Positions 52,921 to 61,723 of a stretch of DNA of 64,000 bases are shown here, one piece after another. The stretch spans positions 4,154,001-4,218,000 of the forward strand of contig NZ_CP068082.1 of NCBI RefSeq assembly GCF_016724845.1, given 5' to 3'. Under the pieces are notes generated by a model. The model was given only the letters and a program-made list of their open reading frames with translations. It was not told where the DNA came from and made no database searches. Numbering within the stretch: the stretch's first letter is position 1; each line of letters opens with the position of its first letter. A program made the translations under genes and the position numbers. This stretch comes from Sphingobacterium spiritivorum. Lineage in GTDB: Bacteria; Bacteroidota; Bacteroidia; Sphingobacteriales; Sphingobacteriaceae.

Positions 52921-52967
52921 GTTCGTTATTTCAAACATAATGATTATTTTTGTTTGAAATAACGAAC
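52921..52967. promoter_or_regulatory. Inverted-repeat operator of hipBA
   Basis: Two perfect 17-bp arms, GTTCGTTATTTCAAACA (52921-52937) and its inverse complement (52951-52967), are separated by 13 nt that hold the start of a -7-like box, TATTTTTG (52945-52952). They end 7 nt before the HipB start. HipB-type repressors bind such inverted repeats and autoregulate the operon. Confidence 0.8.
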
Positions 52968-52973
52968 GCTTAA

Positions 52974-53255
52974 ATGAAAAGACAAGCTGTTTTACCGAAG
53001 TTTCAAGCTATATTGGAACAAATGGGTGAGAATATCAAACTTGCTCGGAAACGCCGTAAGTTGACTGCTGTACAGGTAGCAGAGCGAGCAGGTATTGCAC
53101 GATCGACCTTGTACCTTATTGAAAAAGGTGATTCTAGTGTTGCTATGGGCGCATATTTCAATGTATTGCGTGTCTTAGGCTTGCAAGATGATTTCTTAAA
53201 ATTAGCAGCAGATGATGTTTTCGGACGTAAACTTCAGGATTTAGATTTGTTGTAA
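52974..53255 (+). CDS. hipB: HipB-like XRE-family antitoxin
   Basis: The 93-residue product has a helix-turn-helix of the XRE type at about 18-75 (LARKRRKLTAVQVAERAGIA then RSTLYLIEKGDSSVAMGAYF). It is directly followed, after one base, by the HipA-family kinase gene, the standard hipBA order. It should bind and inhibit the kinase and repress its own promoter at the inverted repeat 52921-52967. ATG at 52974 follows the operator by 7 nt, so the transcript leader is short. Confidence 0.88.
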   Translation: MKRQAVLPKFQAILEQMGENIKLARKRRKLTAVQVAERAGIARSTLYLIEKGDSSVAMGAYFNVLRVLGLQDDFLKLAADDVFGRKLQDLDLL

Positions 53256-53256
53256 G

Positions 53257-54513
53257 ATGACGGTAAATAAAACAGATATATACGTCTATGCGGATTGGGT
53301 AGGTTTATCGCAGTCAACATTGGTCGGTATTTTGTCAGCTCATCAGGCAAAGGGTCGTAAAGCATTTAGTTTTGAGTATGATAAACAATGGTTAAAGACC
53401 AATGCACAACGCTTAATCGATCCTGATATTCAATTCTACTCTGGGCAACAATTCCCCAATAATAAAGAAAATTTCGGTGTTTTTCTGGATAGTATGCCTG
53501 ATACATGGGGTCGTACATTGATGAGGCGTAGAGAAGCCCAATTTGCTAAAGTAAGTGGAACGAAAGCTAAAACCTTGTATGATATCGATTTTCTCTTAGG
53601 TGTGTATGATGCAACCCGAATGGGGGCTTTTCGTTTCAAACTTGATCCTAATGGTGATTTTTTGGATAATGATACGGAGAAATCAACACCGCCATGGTCG
53701 ACGGTTCGTGAATTGCAACAAGCCGTTGTTCATTATGAAAATGATGAAGAGAATGAAGCCATAAATAAGTGGTTAAAATTGCTCATTGCTCCAGGCTCAT
53801 CTTTAGGAGGTGCTAGACCAAAAGCTAATATTTTAGATGAAAACAAAGATCTTTGGATAGCGAAGTTCCCTTCGAAAAATGATACCATAGATAAAGCTGC
53901 TTGGGAATTTTTAACCTATCGATTGGCACTCAACGCTGGTGTGGAAATGGCGGAATGTCAATTGGAAAAAGTGAATGGTCAATATCATACTTTTTTCACA
54001 AAACGATTTGATAGAGTTGGAACAGATCGAATTCATTTTTCATCGGCTATGACCATGACAGGAAATAACGAAGATACAATCAAAGATAATCCAGCAAGTT
54101 ATTTGGATATCGTTGAATTTATCCAGGATAATGGCTATCATGTCGATGATAACTTAGCTCAATTGTGGCGTAGAATCGTATTTAATATTGCTGTTTCTAA
54201 CACAGATGACCATCTTCGCAATCATGGATTTATTCTGAGTTCTGAGGGCTGGAAGTTGTCACCAGCTTATGATCTTAATCCCTCTATTGACAAAGATGGC
54301 TTAGCATTAAATATTGATATGCATAATAATGCTTTGGATTTTGATCTGGCAAATAGTGTTGGTGAATATTTTAGGTTGAATGATAGTCAAATGAAGAATA
54401 TTATAGCTGAAGTTTTGACTGCAGTAAAAGGATGGGAATCCATTGCGAAAGAAATAGGTATTTCTAGAGCAGAACAAGAGTTAATGAAGTCTGCATTTAG
54501 AAATGATGTTTAA
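53257..54513 (+). CDS. hipA: HipA-family serine/threonine kinase toxin
   Basis: The 418-residue product has the HipA pattern: N-terminal domain with YADWVGLSQSTLVGILSAHQ and the YDKQWL motif, the nucleotide loop PGSSLGGARPKANI (about 181-194) with the phosphorylation-type Ser residues, TFFTKRFDRVG, and the kinase core NIAVSNTDDHLRNHGFIL (catalytic Asp and Asn) with LSPAYDLNPS. HipA of E. coli phosphorylates glutamyl-tRNA synthetase and causes persistence; the target here is unknown and there are several HipA subtypes. It overlaps nothing and ends a two-gene unit. Composition is AT-rich like AbiH. Confidence 0.92.
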   Translation: MTVNKTDIYVYADWVGLSQSTLVGILSAHQAKGRKAFSFEYDKQWLKTNAQRLIDPDIQFYSGQQFPNNKENFGVFLDSMPDTWGRTLMRRREAQFAKVSGTKAKTLYDIDFLLGVYDATRMGAFRFKLDPNGDFLDNDTEKSTPPWSTVRELQQAVVHYENDEENEAINKWLKLLIAPGSSLGGARPKANILDENKDLWIAKFPSKNDTIDKAAWEFLTYRLALNAGVEMAECQLEKVNGQYHTFFTKRFDRVGTDRIHFSSAMTMTGNNEDTIKDNPASYLDIVEFIQDNGYHVDDNLAQLWRRIVFNIAVSNTDDHLRNHGFILSSEGWKLSPAYDLNPSIDKDGLALNIDMHNNALDFDLANSVGEYFRLNDSQMKNIIAEVLTAVKGWESIAKEIGISRAEQELMKSAFRNDV

Positions 54514-54695
54514 TTATTTCAAAGGACGACTTATCAGACAAAAAATTGTTTCGAATTTGATTCATATTTGTACTTGTTAAAAGAATAATAGGTTTTAAAT
54601 CAATGGTTAACACTTTTTGTATCGGTAAGTAATCAAAAGTAAATATTACCATAAAATAACCCATATCGAAGTTTAAAAACAAAAAGCACTTTATT

Positions 54696-55544
54696 ATGTA
54701 CCTGGGAACAACCACACAAGGCAGATCAGATCAGTTTATTGTACTGGAAAAGGGAGATTCAGCAGCAGATATTTCTACTATGATGAAAGCGGAAAATATT
54801 CGCAATCTGATTGTCTCAGGAAAAGAAGCGGATGCTGATGTGCTAACCAATACTGCGTTTTCTGAAGTCTTTGGTGAAATGAAAATAGTCCATCTGAGCG
54901 ATATCGGGTTCGGGAAAAGTGAAGAGCTGTTTCAATTTAAAAACGTAAAACGGTTAGAAATTAAAAACTGTAAGTTTAAAGGCAACGAAAGCTTTGACTG
55001 GTCGCAGTTGATACATCTCGAAGAACTGTTTACAAGCTATTCCAACCGTTTTCAAAACCTGTTTACTCATCCGGTACTCAAAACACTGTACATCGAAAAA
55101 TTTGAGGAAGAAGGATTTGAATTCCCGGTCAATTCTCAACTGGAAACCCTTTCTATTGAGAAAAGTAAGGGTTGTAACTGGGCTTCCTTACCCAATTTCA
55201 AAAACTTAAAAGCTTTGTATCTGATTAGTATTCCTTGGATTGTGGATATCACATGGATTACGGGGCTTTCACAGCTTGAAGATATAGATTTCACTTCCTG
55301 CAAAAATATGGAAAATGTAATCGAAACAATTTCTCAGGTAAAATCGTTAAAGACGATTTTTCTGGCGAATACCAACGATTTTAAGACCTTATTGCCTTTA
55401 CAAAACTTAAACCATTTACTGGAACTCACCATAGAAAGCAGTGGTAAACTGCTGGATAAAAAGAATATCGATTTTCTAAACCAGATGCCAGATCTGGAGT
55501 TTAGCATTGAAATGAAAAATTGTGCTATAAGCAATGAGGAATAA
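54696..55544 (+). CDS. Leucine-rich-repeat-like protein of unknown function
   Basis: The 282-residue product has no signal peptide. From about 60 on it shows repeated strand-turn units such as FKNVKRLEIKNCKF, LIHLEELFTSYSN, PVLKTLYIEKFEE, FKNLKALYLISIPW and LSQLEDIDFTSCKN, spaced by 20-25 residues, a leucine-rich-repeat solenoid. Such proteins are often immunity proteins or partners in bacterial toxin and defence loci, but no toxin gene sits beside it, only hipBA. I do not recognise the family. It is transcribed independently (181-nt gap). Confidence 0.65.
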   Translation: MYLGTTTQGRSDQFIVLEKGDSAADISTMMKAENIRNLIVSGKEADADVLTNTAFSEVFGEMKIVHLSDIGFGKSEELFQFKNVKRLEIKNCKFKGNESFDWSQLIHLEELFTSYSNRFQNLFTHPVLKTLYIEKFEEEGFEFPVNSQLETLSIEKSKGCNWASLPNFKNLKALYLISIPWIVDITWITGLSQLEDIDFTSCKNMENVIETISQVKSLKTIFLANTNDFKTLLPLQNLNHLLELTIESSGKLLDKKNIDFLNQMPDLEFSIEMKNCAISNEE

Positions 55545-55690
55545 AGAATCTGCATAATTTAACGCTTTTACAATATACAATCCTCTGTAGTTTCGATCCG
55601 TATATCCCCCGATCCCCAACCTCTCTTGTTAATTTAACATTAACTTAATACTGTATCAGTTACTTTGTGGCAATTAAGATAAACAACCTT

Positions 55691-57292
55691 ATGCTGCGCT
55701 TATTCTGTTTCTGTTATTTGTTGTCCATTACAAATCTGCTGTATGGTCAGTCGGAGGTACCACAGAAGGTACAGGCTGTGGCTACACAACACCCGGATAC
55801 CGCCTTGCGATCCTTGCAGGAGCTTTATGCAAAATCCCGGCAAGCCGACAACCCACAGCTGGAAGGGGAATATCTGCAGGCAATGGGAGAGATCTGTTTT
55901 CATCAGGGGCATTATCAGCAGGCACTTGAATTTTACATTGATGCCGAGAGCGCATTTGAAAAGGTCGGTAATTCCGATCTGCTGGCGCAGAATTTCGGGA
56001 AGACCGGTATGCTCTATTTCTACAATAAGCAACACGATAAGGCACAGCATCTGTTTAAGAAAGCGCTGACCTTATATCAGAAGACCAAAAATCAGGAAGG
56101 AGAGGCCAATATTCTGGGAAGTATGGGGCAGGTGTATGAAAAGAGACAGCTCTATGACAGCGCCTTTTATTACCAAAAAATGGCTCTAGAAAAGTTTCAG
56201 CAGAGTAATAATCCCGGAGGAGCAGCCAAAATATATGAAAATCTGGGCAGCATCTATGAAGATCTGGAGCGATATGATGAAGCCTTAGAACATTTTAACC
56301 AGTCCCTGTTGCTTTACAGAGCGCAAAACAATGAGACCGGCACAATAGAAGTCATCAATAATCTGGGGGATATCCTACGCAAAACCGGAAAGTATGCTGC
56401 GAGTATCGCTAAAACCAAAGAAGCCCTGCGTCTGTCCGAAAAAACAAAAAACACCTATCAAAAGGCATCAGCAACCAAAGATCTCGGAAAAACCTACGGC
56501 CTAATGGGGCAGATGGACAGTGCTTATCACTATGCCGAACTCAGCCGTACCTATAGCCTGGAAGTCTATTCGGAAGAGGTACTCAAACAAACCTCTTTTT
56601 TACAGGTACTCTATGATATGAATAAACAGGCGGATGAGATTGCCCGGCTCAACGGCATCCGTAAAGTAAACCGTATTATGGTGATTGCATTCTCTATTGG
56701 TGCCTTACTGTCTGTTGTTTTGATATTAGTGATCATCAGCCGGCAGCGTCTTAAAAACAGGGATCAGAAAAATACAGTAGAAAAACGGGAGGCCGAGCAT
56801 GCTTTTGTGCAGTTGCAACTGGAAAACAAAGTGCTGGAAGAAGACCTGCTCCGCGAACAACTCGTACTCAAAGGAAAAGAGCTTTCCATACATACCTTAA
56901 ATCTGATCAAGAACAAACAATTTCTGGAACAATTGCGGGCAGACCTGTCTGCCATGGTAAAAGATGAACGTCGTGATCAGAAAAGACAGCTTCAGCAGCT
57001 TATACAGGAGATCGATAATTCCTTCAGTGAAGAACAATACTGGAAAGAATTTGCTCAGGCTTTTGAACAGGTACATCAGCAGTTTTTTGAAAAGCTGAAA
57101 AATTACAGCACAGAGCTTACAGCTTCAGATCTTCGCCTCATCGCACTGATGAAAATGAATCTCAGTTCACCTGAGATAGCCGTGATGCTGGGGATATCTA
57201 CCGATAGCCTGCGTGTGGCCAGATACCGGTTAAGGAAAAAACTCCATATAGCACAAGGCGATAACCTTAGTTTTTTTATCCAGTCCCTTTAG
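55691..57292 (+). CDS. TPR sensor with membrane helix and C-terminal LuxR-like HTH
   Basis: The frame opens with a GTG at 55667, but the ATG at 55691 gives a signal peptide (MLRLFCFCYLLSITNLLYGQ) and 533 residues. Next come five or six TPR units (about 40-310, GNSDLLAQNFGKTGMLYFYN, GAAKIYENLGSIYEDLERYD), one membrane helix (about 325-345, IMVIAFSIGALLSVVLILVI), a coiled coil (about 355-450) and a helix-turn-helix (LTASDLRLIALMKMNLSSPE, IAVMLGISTDSLRVARYRLR). This is the typical Bacteroidota membrane-bound regulator with a periplasmic sensor. It precedes, on the same strand, the TonB/phytase genes by 261 nt and may control them. Confidence 0.85.
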   Translation: MLRLFCFCYLLSITNLLYGQSEVPQKVQAVATQHPDTALRSLQELYAKSRQADNPQLEGEYLQAMGEICFHQGHYQQALEFYIDAESAFEKVGNSDLLAQNFGKTGMLYFYNKQHDKAQHLFKKALTLYQKTKNQEGEANILGSMGQVYEKRQLYDSAFYYQKMALEKFQQSNNPGGAAKIYENLGSIYEDLERYDEALEHFNQSLLLYRAQNNETGTIEVINNLGDILRKTGKYAASIAKTKEALRLSEKTKNTYQKASATKDLGKTYGLMGQMDSAYHYAELSRTYSLEVYSEEVLKQTSFLQVLYDMNKQADEIARLNGIRKVNRIMVIAFSIGALLSVVLILVIISRQRLKNRDQKNTVEKREAEHAFVQLQLENKVLEEDLLREQLVLKGKELSIHTLNLIKNKQFLEQLRADLSAMVKDERRDQKRQLQQLIQEIDNSFSEEQYWKEFAQAFEQVHQQFFEKLKNYSTELTASDLRLIALMKMNLSSPEIAVMLGISTDSLRVARYRLRKKLHIAQGDNLSFFIQSL

Positions 57293-57553
57293 GTCATTTT
57301 TTTATCCTAAAGATTTTTCTGTATTCCCTGTCTGTTCTGCTTAATAATTTCTTAATGTAATGATGATGTAACGATAATGGAGAATTGACTTAAGCTTAAG
57401 TTGTTTGTTTTCAATTATTTACGCAATTGTGTTGTTGTTTTGTTTACGCTGTTTGTAACGCTGTTGCCTTCCTGTAACGCTCAGAATTCTTACTGTTATA
57501 AATGTTTTTTCACTTTTGTCCTGTCGTTTAATCAGACTATTATTTGTAAAGCA

Positions 57554-60331
57554 ATGAAGAAATTATTTGCAATTTTGATTCCATTATTATTTTGTGCAGG
57601 CCTGGTGCATGCTACAAAAATAAAAGGTAAAGTTTATGATAAGCTCAGTGGTGAAGCCCTTGTTGGCGCTACAGTAGTTTTAGAAAAAAGCGGTAAATCC
57701 GCAAGTACAGGACTAGACGGATCGTTTGAGATCAAGGGCTTGTCTGCCGGAAAGGAAAACATACAGATTTCCTATCTCAACTATGAAAGCGTAATAGAGG
57801 AGATTACGGTTTTGAAAGAAGATACGCCGCCATTTGCATTCTACCTGCTATCCAAATCCACCCAATTGATGGAAGTATCCATCAAAAGCAAAGGTGCCGG
57901 TTCGGGAGATGGAGAAGCTCGCCGCATAGAGCAGAATGCTTCGCAGGTCATGAACATTATCTCGGGTAAAGCTATTGAGCTTTCTCCGGATCTGACAGTC
58001 GCAAATGTGATGCAACGTGTCTCCGGAGTCTCGCTGGAGCGCAACAGCAACGGGGATGGTCAGTATGCTATCCTCAGAGGTATGGACAAGCGCTACAATT
58101 ATACCTTAGTGAATGGCGTCAAGTTACCTTCTCCGGACAATAAGTACCGCTATATTCCGCTGGATATCTTTCCTTCCGATCTGCTGGAAAGACTGGAAGT
58201 TTATAAAAGTCTGACGCCAAATATGGAGGCCGATGCGATAGGAGGTGCGGTAAATATGATTATGAAAAATGCGCCGGAAAGATTACAGATAAATGCCAAT
58301 GTATCTACAGGATACAGTCAGCTGTTTTTTGATAATAAATTTACTTCTTACAACAGTAGCAGTATACAGTCAAAATCCCCTTATGAACTGAATGGCCGGG
58401 ATTATAAAGCCTCACAGGCAGATTTCAGCAAAGGCACACTGGACTACAGCAGCAAACAACCGGTACCGAATATGCTGAGTAGTCTGTCCGTTGGACAACG
58501 TTTCTTTAATAATAAGCTGGGTGTTATTGTAGCCGGAAGTTATCAGAATACCTATCGAGGAAGTACCAGTACCCTTTATAATAATGCCGTGACGGGTACA
58601 GACGAGTATGCCGTTATCACCAATAAAGTAGAGCGTCAGTATTCCGAACAACAAAAGCGTTTGGGCCTGCACTCCAAAGTAGACTATGTGCTGGATCAGA
58701 ACAACAAATTCAGCTTCTACAATATGTATGTCAACCTGCTGAATGAGCAGGTGAGGGAGGCGGTGACAACCAACTACAACGGAGAGTATAAGCCTGATCT
58801 GGGCAATGCGGAACTGGTTTATCAGACCCGTAGCCGTAAGACAGATCAGAAGATATACAACGGAACATTGCAGGGGACGCACAATCTGCTGGATGATAAA
58901 TTCAGCATTCGTTGGGCAGCGGTATATTCATCGGCTTTAAATGATGTTCCGCAAAATACACAAATCACCCTTAATGGTCTGGAACAGAATTTCGAACGTC
59001 GCAGAACAACTTTAGTCAATACCGCTCCGGTAAATTATCGCTGGGAACGCAATACCGACGATGATATGGCGGCCTATTGGGATCTGAAATATAAACTGGA
59101 GCTGAAAGATGCCAAACTGGAACTATCCACTGGAGGACTTTACCGGGACAAGCAGAGAAGCAGTTTCTATAATAACTACACCCTGGCACCTTCTGAATCC
59201 GATATCGGTAAGCTGTATGGCGTGGATTATCAGAATTATACCGAATTAAATCTTCGGGTCACTAATCCTACCGGAGCGGTAAGTAATCCGCTGACCTACG
59301 ATGCAACCGAAAAGACAACAGCTGTGTATGCCATGTTTAATTATCAGGCAGAACGCCTTCAGGCCATCGGTGGGGCGCGGATGGAACATAATAATCAGGG
59401 TTATAACCTGTTGTTTCCGGCCGGTGAAAACTCACCTTCAGGACGTCAGGTGTATACGGATATCCTGCCGAGCCTGACCGTAAAATATCTTTTTGACAGC
59501 AAATCCCAATTGCATGCTTCTTATGCCAAATCGCTCAACAGACCGGGTTTCTATGAGCTGGTACCGAGTAAAGTTGTAAATGAAGAATATCAGGAACGCG
59601 GAAATCCTAATCTGATGCGTGCCCTGGCAGATAACTTTGACTTACGTTATGAATTATTTCCGGGCGCTTCGGAACAGCTTTTAGCGGGAGTTTTTTATAA
59701 GAAAATCAAAAACCCGATTGAATATACCTTTCAGGCAGATGCCACACGCGGACAGGATATTTACTACAGTCCGGGAAATTTTGGGAATGCCAATAATTAT
59801 GGAGCTGAGGTAGATTATATCAAGTACGTCAATAAATTTGGGGTGAAAGCAAACTATACCTACACACATTCGCGTATCACGACACCCAAAACACAGCGAC
59901 GTATCAATCCGACATCAGGTGATATCGAAGCGATCTCAGTAGAACAGACAAGACCTCTGTACGGACAGTCCGAACACATTGCCAATCTGGCGCTATTGTT
60001 TAAGGATACCAAAACAGGATGGGATGCACAGGTCGCTGCTGCCTACACAGGTCCGCGTATCAATACGGTATCTCAGTTTCTGAATAATGATCTGTGGCAA
60101 AAAGGATTTATTCAGATGGATTTTTCGGCAGAAAAAAGATTTAAACACGGTTTAACGGTCTTTGCAAAAGCCAATAATATATTAGATACACCGATGAAAT
60201 TATTTATAAAAGGAACAAATCCGGAGAACGATAAAATTGCTGAAAATCTGGTTTCCGGAGGACAGACCTTAATCCGCAGTGACTATTACGGTCAGAGTTA
60301 CCTGGTTGGTGTTCGTTATAAATTAAACTAA
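57554..60331 (+). CDS. TonB-dependent receptor with carboxypeptidase-like domain
   Basis: I use the ATG at 57554 (MKKLFAILIPLLFCAGLVHA signal, 925 residues); the in-frame sequence upstream to 57401 has no signal-peptide logic. Residues 20-110 are a carboxypeptidase-regulatory-like domain (KIKGKVYDKLSGEALVGATV). The plug (about 140-260) includes VANVMQRVSGVSLERNSNGD, ILRGMDKRYNYTLVNGVKLP and EADAIGGAVNM. The barrel ends SYLVGVRYKLN with a C-terminal aromatic-poor strand. No SusD gene follows, so it is an ordinary TonB receptor. The next genes are a beta-helix lipoprotein and a phytase, which suggests import of an organophosphate or metal complex. Confidence 0.92.
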   Translation: MKKLFAILIPLLFCAGLVHATKIKGKVYDKLSGEALVGATVVLEKSGKSASTGLDGSFEIKGLSAGKENIQISYLNYESVIEEITVLKEDTPPFAFYLLSKSTQLMEVSIKSKGAGSGDGEARRIEQNASQVMNIISGKAIELSPDLTVANVMQRVSGVSLERNSNGDGQYAILRGMDKRYNYTLVNGVKLPSPDNKYRYIPLDIFPSDLLERLEVYKSLTPNMEADAIGGAVNMIMKNAPERLQINANVSTGYSQLFFDNKFTSYNSSSIQSKSPYELNGRDYKASQADFSKGTLDYSSKQPVPNMLSSLSVGQRFFNNKLGVIVAGSYQNTYRGSTSTLYNNAVTGTDEYAVITNKVERQYSEQQKRLGLHSKVDYVLDQNNKFSFYNMYVNLLNEQVREAVTTNYNGEYKPDLGNAELVYQTRSRKTDQKIYNGTLQGTHNLLDDKFSIRWAAVYSSALNDVPQNTQITLNGLEQNFERRRTTLVNTAPVNYRWERNTDDDMAAYWDLKYKLELKDAKLELSTGGLYRDKQRSSFYNNYTLAPSESDIGKLYGVDYQNYTELNLRVTNPTGAVSNPLTYDATEKTTAVYAMFNYQAERLQAIGGARMEHNNQGYNLLFPAGENSPSGRQVYTDILPSLTVKYLFDSKSQLHASYAKSLNRPGFYELVPSKVVNEEYQERGNPNLMRALADNFDLRYELFPGASEQLLAGVFYKKIKNPIEYTFQADATRGQDIYYSPGNFGNANNYGAEVDYIKYVNKFGVKANYTYTHSRITTPKTQRRINPTSGDIEAISVEQTRPLYGQSEHIANLALLFKDTKTGWDAQVAAAYTGPRINTVSQFLNNDLWQKGFIQMDFSAEKRFKHGLTVFAKANNILDTPMKLFIKGTNPENDKIAENLVSGGQTLIRSDYYGQSYLVGVRYKLN

Positions 60332-60441
60332 TCCTTATAAACACTATATATATGAAATATCCATGTCGTACAGACTTCACAAACATCCATGAATATAGTT
60401 TGGATATTCCATATGACCATTGCAAATCAAATTATATACAT

Positions 60442-61704
60442 ATGAAAAAGTATATCAAACTAACAGTTCTTTTTCTGGTTATGACGGGGTTCATAAGCTG
60501 TGAGAAAGCAAATATTGATGTAGATACACGTCCGGTAGACGGATCAGCTACAGGAGAAGTATCGGGCGTGTGGGCCAAAGGAAGTACACAGGTCATCAAA
60601 GGCGATATTATCATTCCGGAAGGACAATCCCTGACTATAGAAGAGGGAGTCACTATTGTAATGGATACGATAGCTAAACCTGAAATTATTGTCAAAGGCA
60701 ATCTGTATTCCCTGGGTACAGCCGAGAATCCGGTAAAGTTTACAATCTCTGAACCTTACAGAACCGAAGCGAATAAATTCGGAAAACTGTGGGGCGGAAT
60801 TCTGGCTGCACCAACCTGTAAGGAACTGGTACTGGATTATACCGTTCTCGAATACGGAGGCAGCACCACTTCGGACGCATCCACTTCTGTCAAAATGGGA
60901 TTGTATAAAAACAAGCCCGGAGAAAATCTGCCGGCTATCTGGTTTTCAAATGTAAATGGCAAACTGATTGTACAGCACAGTATTATCCGTCATTTTCAGG
61001 AAGACTGTACGTATATCGATGGCGGTAAAATTATCTTTTCTAATAATGAATTCTATACCAACGGAATAACCGGTGGTGATGCCATGAACTTTAAGTCGGG
61101 ATCACTGGCGGATGTCGCTTACAATATCGTATACAGCATGAATTCCAATGCGCTGAAATTGTCCAATACAGGCGACCGTACACCACAGGCTTACATCATC
61201 GCATACAACAATACAATGGTCAATACCGGCTGGAGACGTCCGACTGCCAAAGGCGGATCTGTATGGGTAGAAGCAACAGTACGTGCCGATCTGTATAATA
61301 ACCTGTTCGCAAATACCCGATTTGGCATCAAACGGGACCCGAAGAAACCGGAAGATACCCGATCTGTATACAGCAACAACTGGTATTATGGATTTGATCA
61401 GACAACAGTAGATCAGTTTCAACCTGGTAAGAATGATGTCATCGGCGGAGTGAACGATGTGAAAGGAACGAAGGCAGGGGAGAATGATCCTAAATTTGTC
61501 AACTATCCGCTCAATACAGCAATGACACTGCCGGATTACAACAAAGCATGGGATTTTCACTTACAGGGCAATTCGCCTGCATTGACAAAAGGTACGACCA
61601 CCTTTAAACGTCATTACAAAGACGGAATAGTTCTGGAAAACGGAACACGATACAGTTCTCCGGAGCCGGCATTATATGTAGGGGCATACGGCATAAAATT
61701 ATAA
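60442..61704 (+). CDS. Right-handed beta-helix-like surface lipoprotein
   Basis: I take the ATG at 60442 (MKKYIKLTVLFLVMTGFISC, lipid on Cys20), giving 420 residues; the reading frame extends to 60352 but that part has no signal character. After a tether (EKANIDVDTRPVDGSATG) come short repeated strands such as IIPEGQSLTIEEGVTIVMDT, IIVKGNLYSLGTAENPVKFT and KLIVQHSIIRHFQEDCTYID, the pattern of a parallel beta-helix (pectate lyase or polysaccharide-binding fold). No catalytic motif is recognised. It lies between the TonB receptor (110 nt) and the phytase gene (19 nt), so it is probably a surface partner of the same uptake system. Confidence 0.72.
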   Translation: MKKYIKLTVLFLVMTGFISCEKANIDVDTRPVDGSATGEVSGVWAKGSTQVIKGDIIIPEGQSLTIEEGVTIVMDTIAKPEIIVKGNLYSLGTAENPVKFTISEPYRTEANKFGKLWGGILAAPTCKELVLDYTVLEYGGSTTSDASTSVKMGLYKNKPGENLPAIWFSNVNGKLIVQHSIIRHFQEDCTYIDGGKIIFSNNEFYTNGITGGDAMNFKSGSLADVAYNIVYSMNSNALKLSNTGDRTPQAYIIAYNNTMVNTGWRRPTAKGGSVWVEATVRADLYNNLFANTRFGIKRDPKKPEDTRSVYSNNWYYGFDQTTVDQFQPGKNDVIGGVNDVKGTKAGENDPKFVNYPLNTAMTLPDYNKAWDFHLQGNSPALTKGTTTFKRHYKDGIVLENGTRYSSPEPALYVGAYGIKL

Positions 61705-61723
61705 CAGAGATATAAACAACATC

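Noticed and set aside
57401..57553. N-terminal extension of the TonB receptor frame
   Set aside because: It is rich in Cys and Phe, has no signal logic, and the ATG at 57554 gives a proper signal peptide.
60352..60441. N-terminal extension of the beta-helix lipoprotein frame
   Set aside because: The ATG at 60442 gives a complete lipoprotein signal; the extension would bury it.
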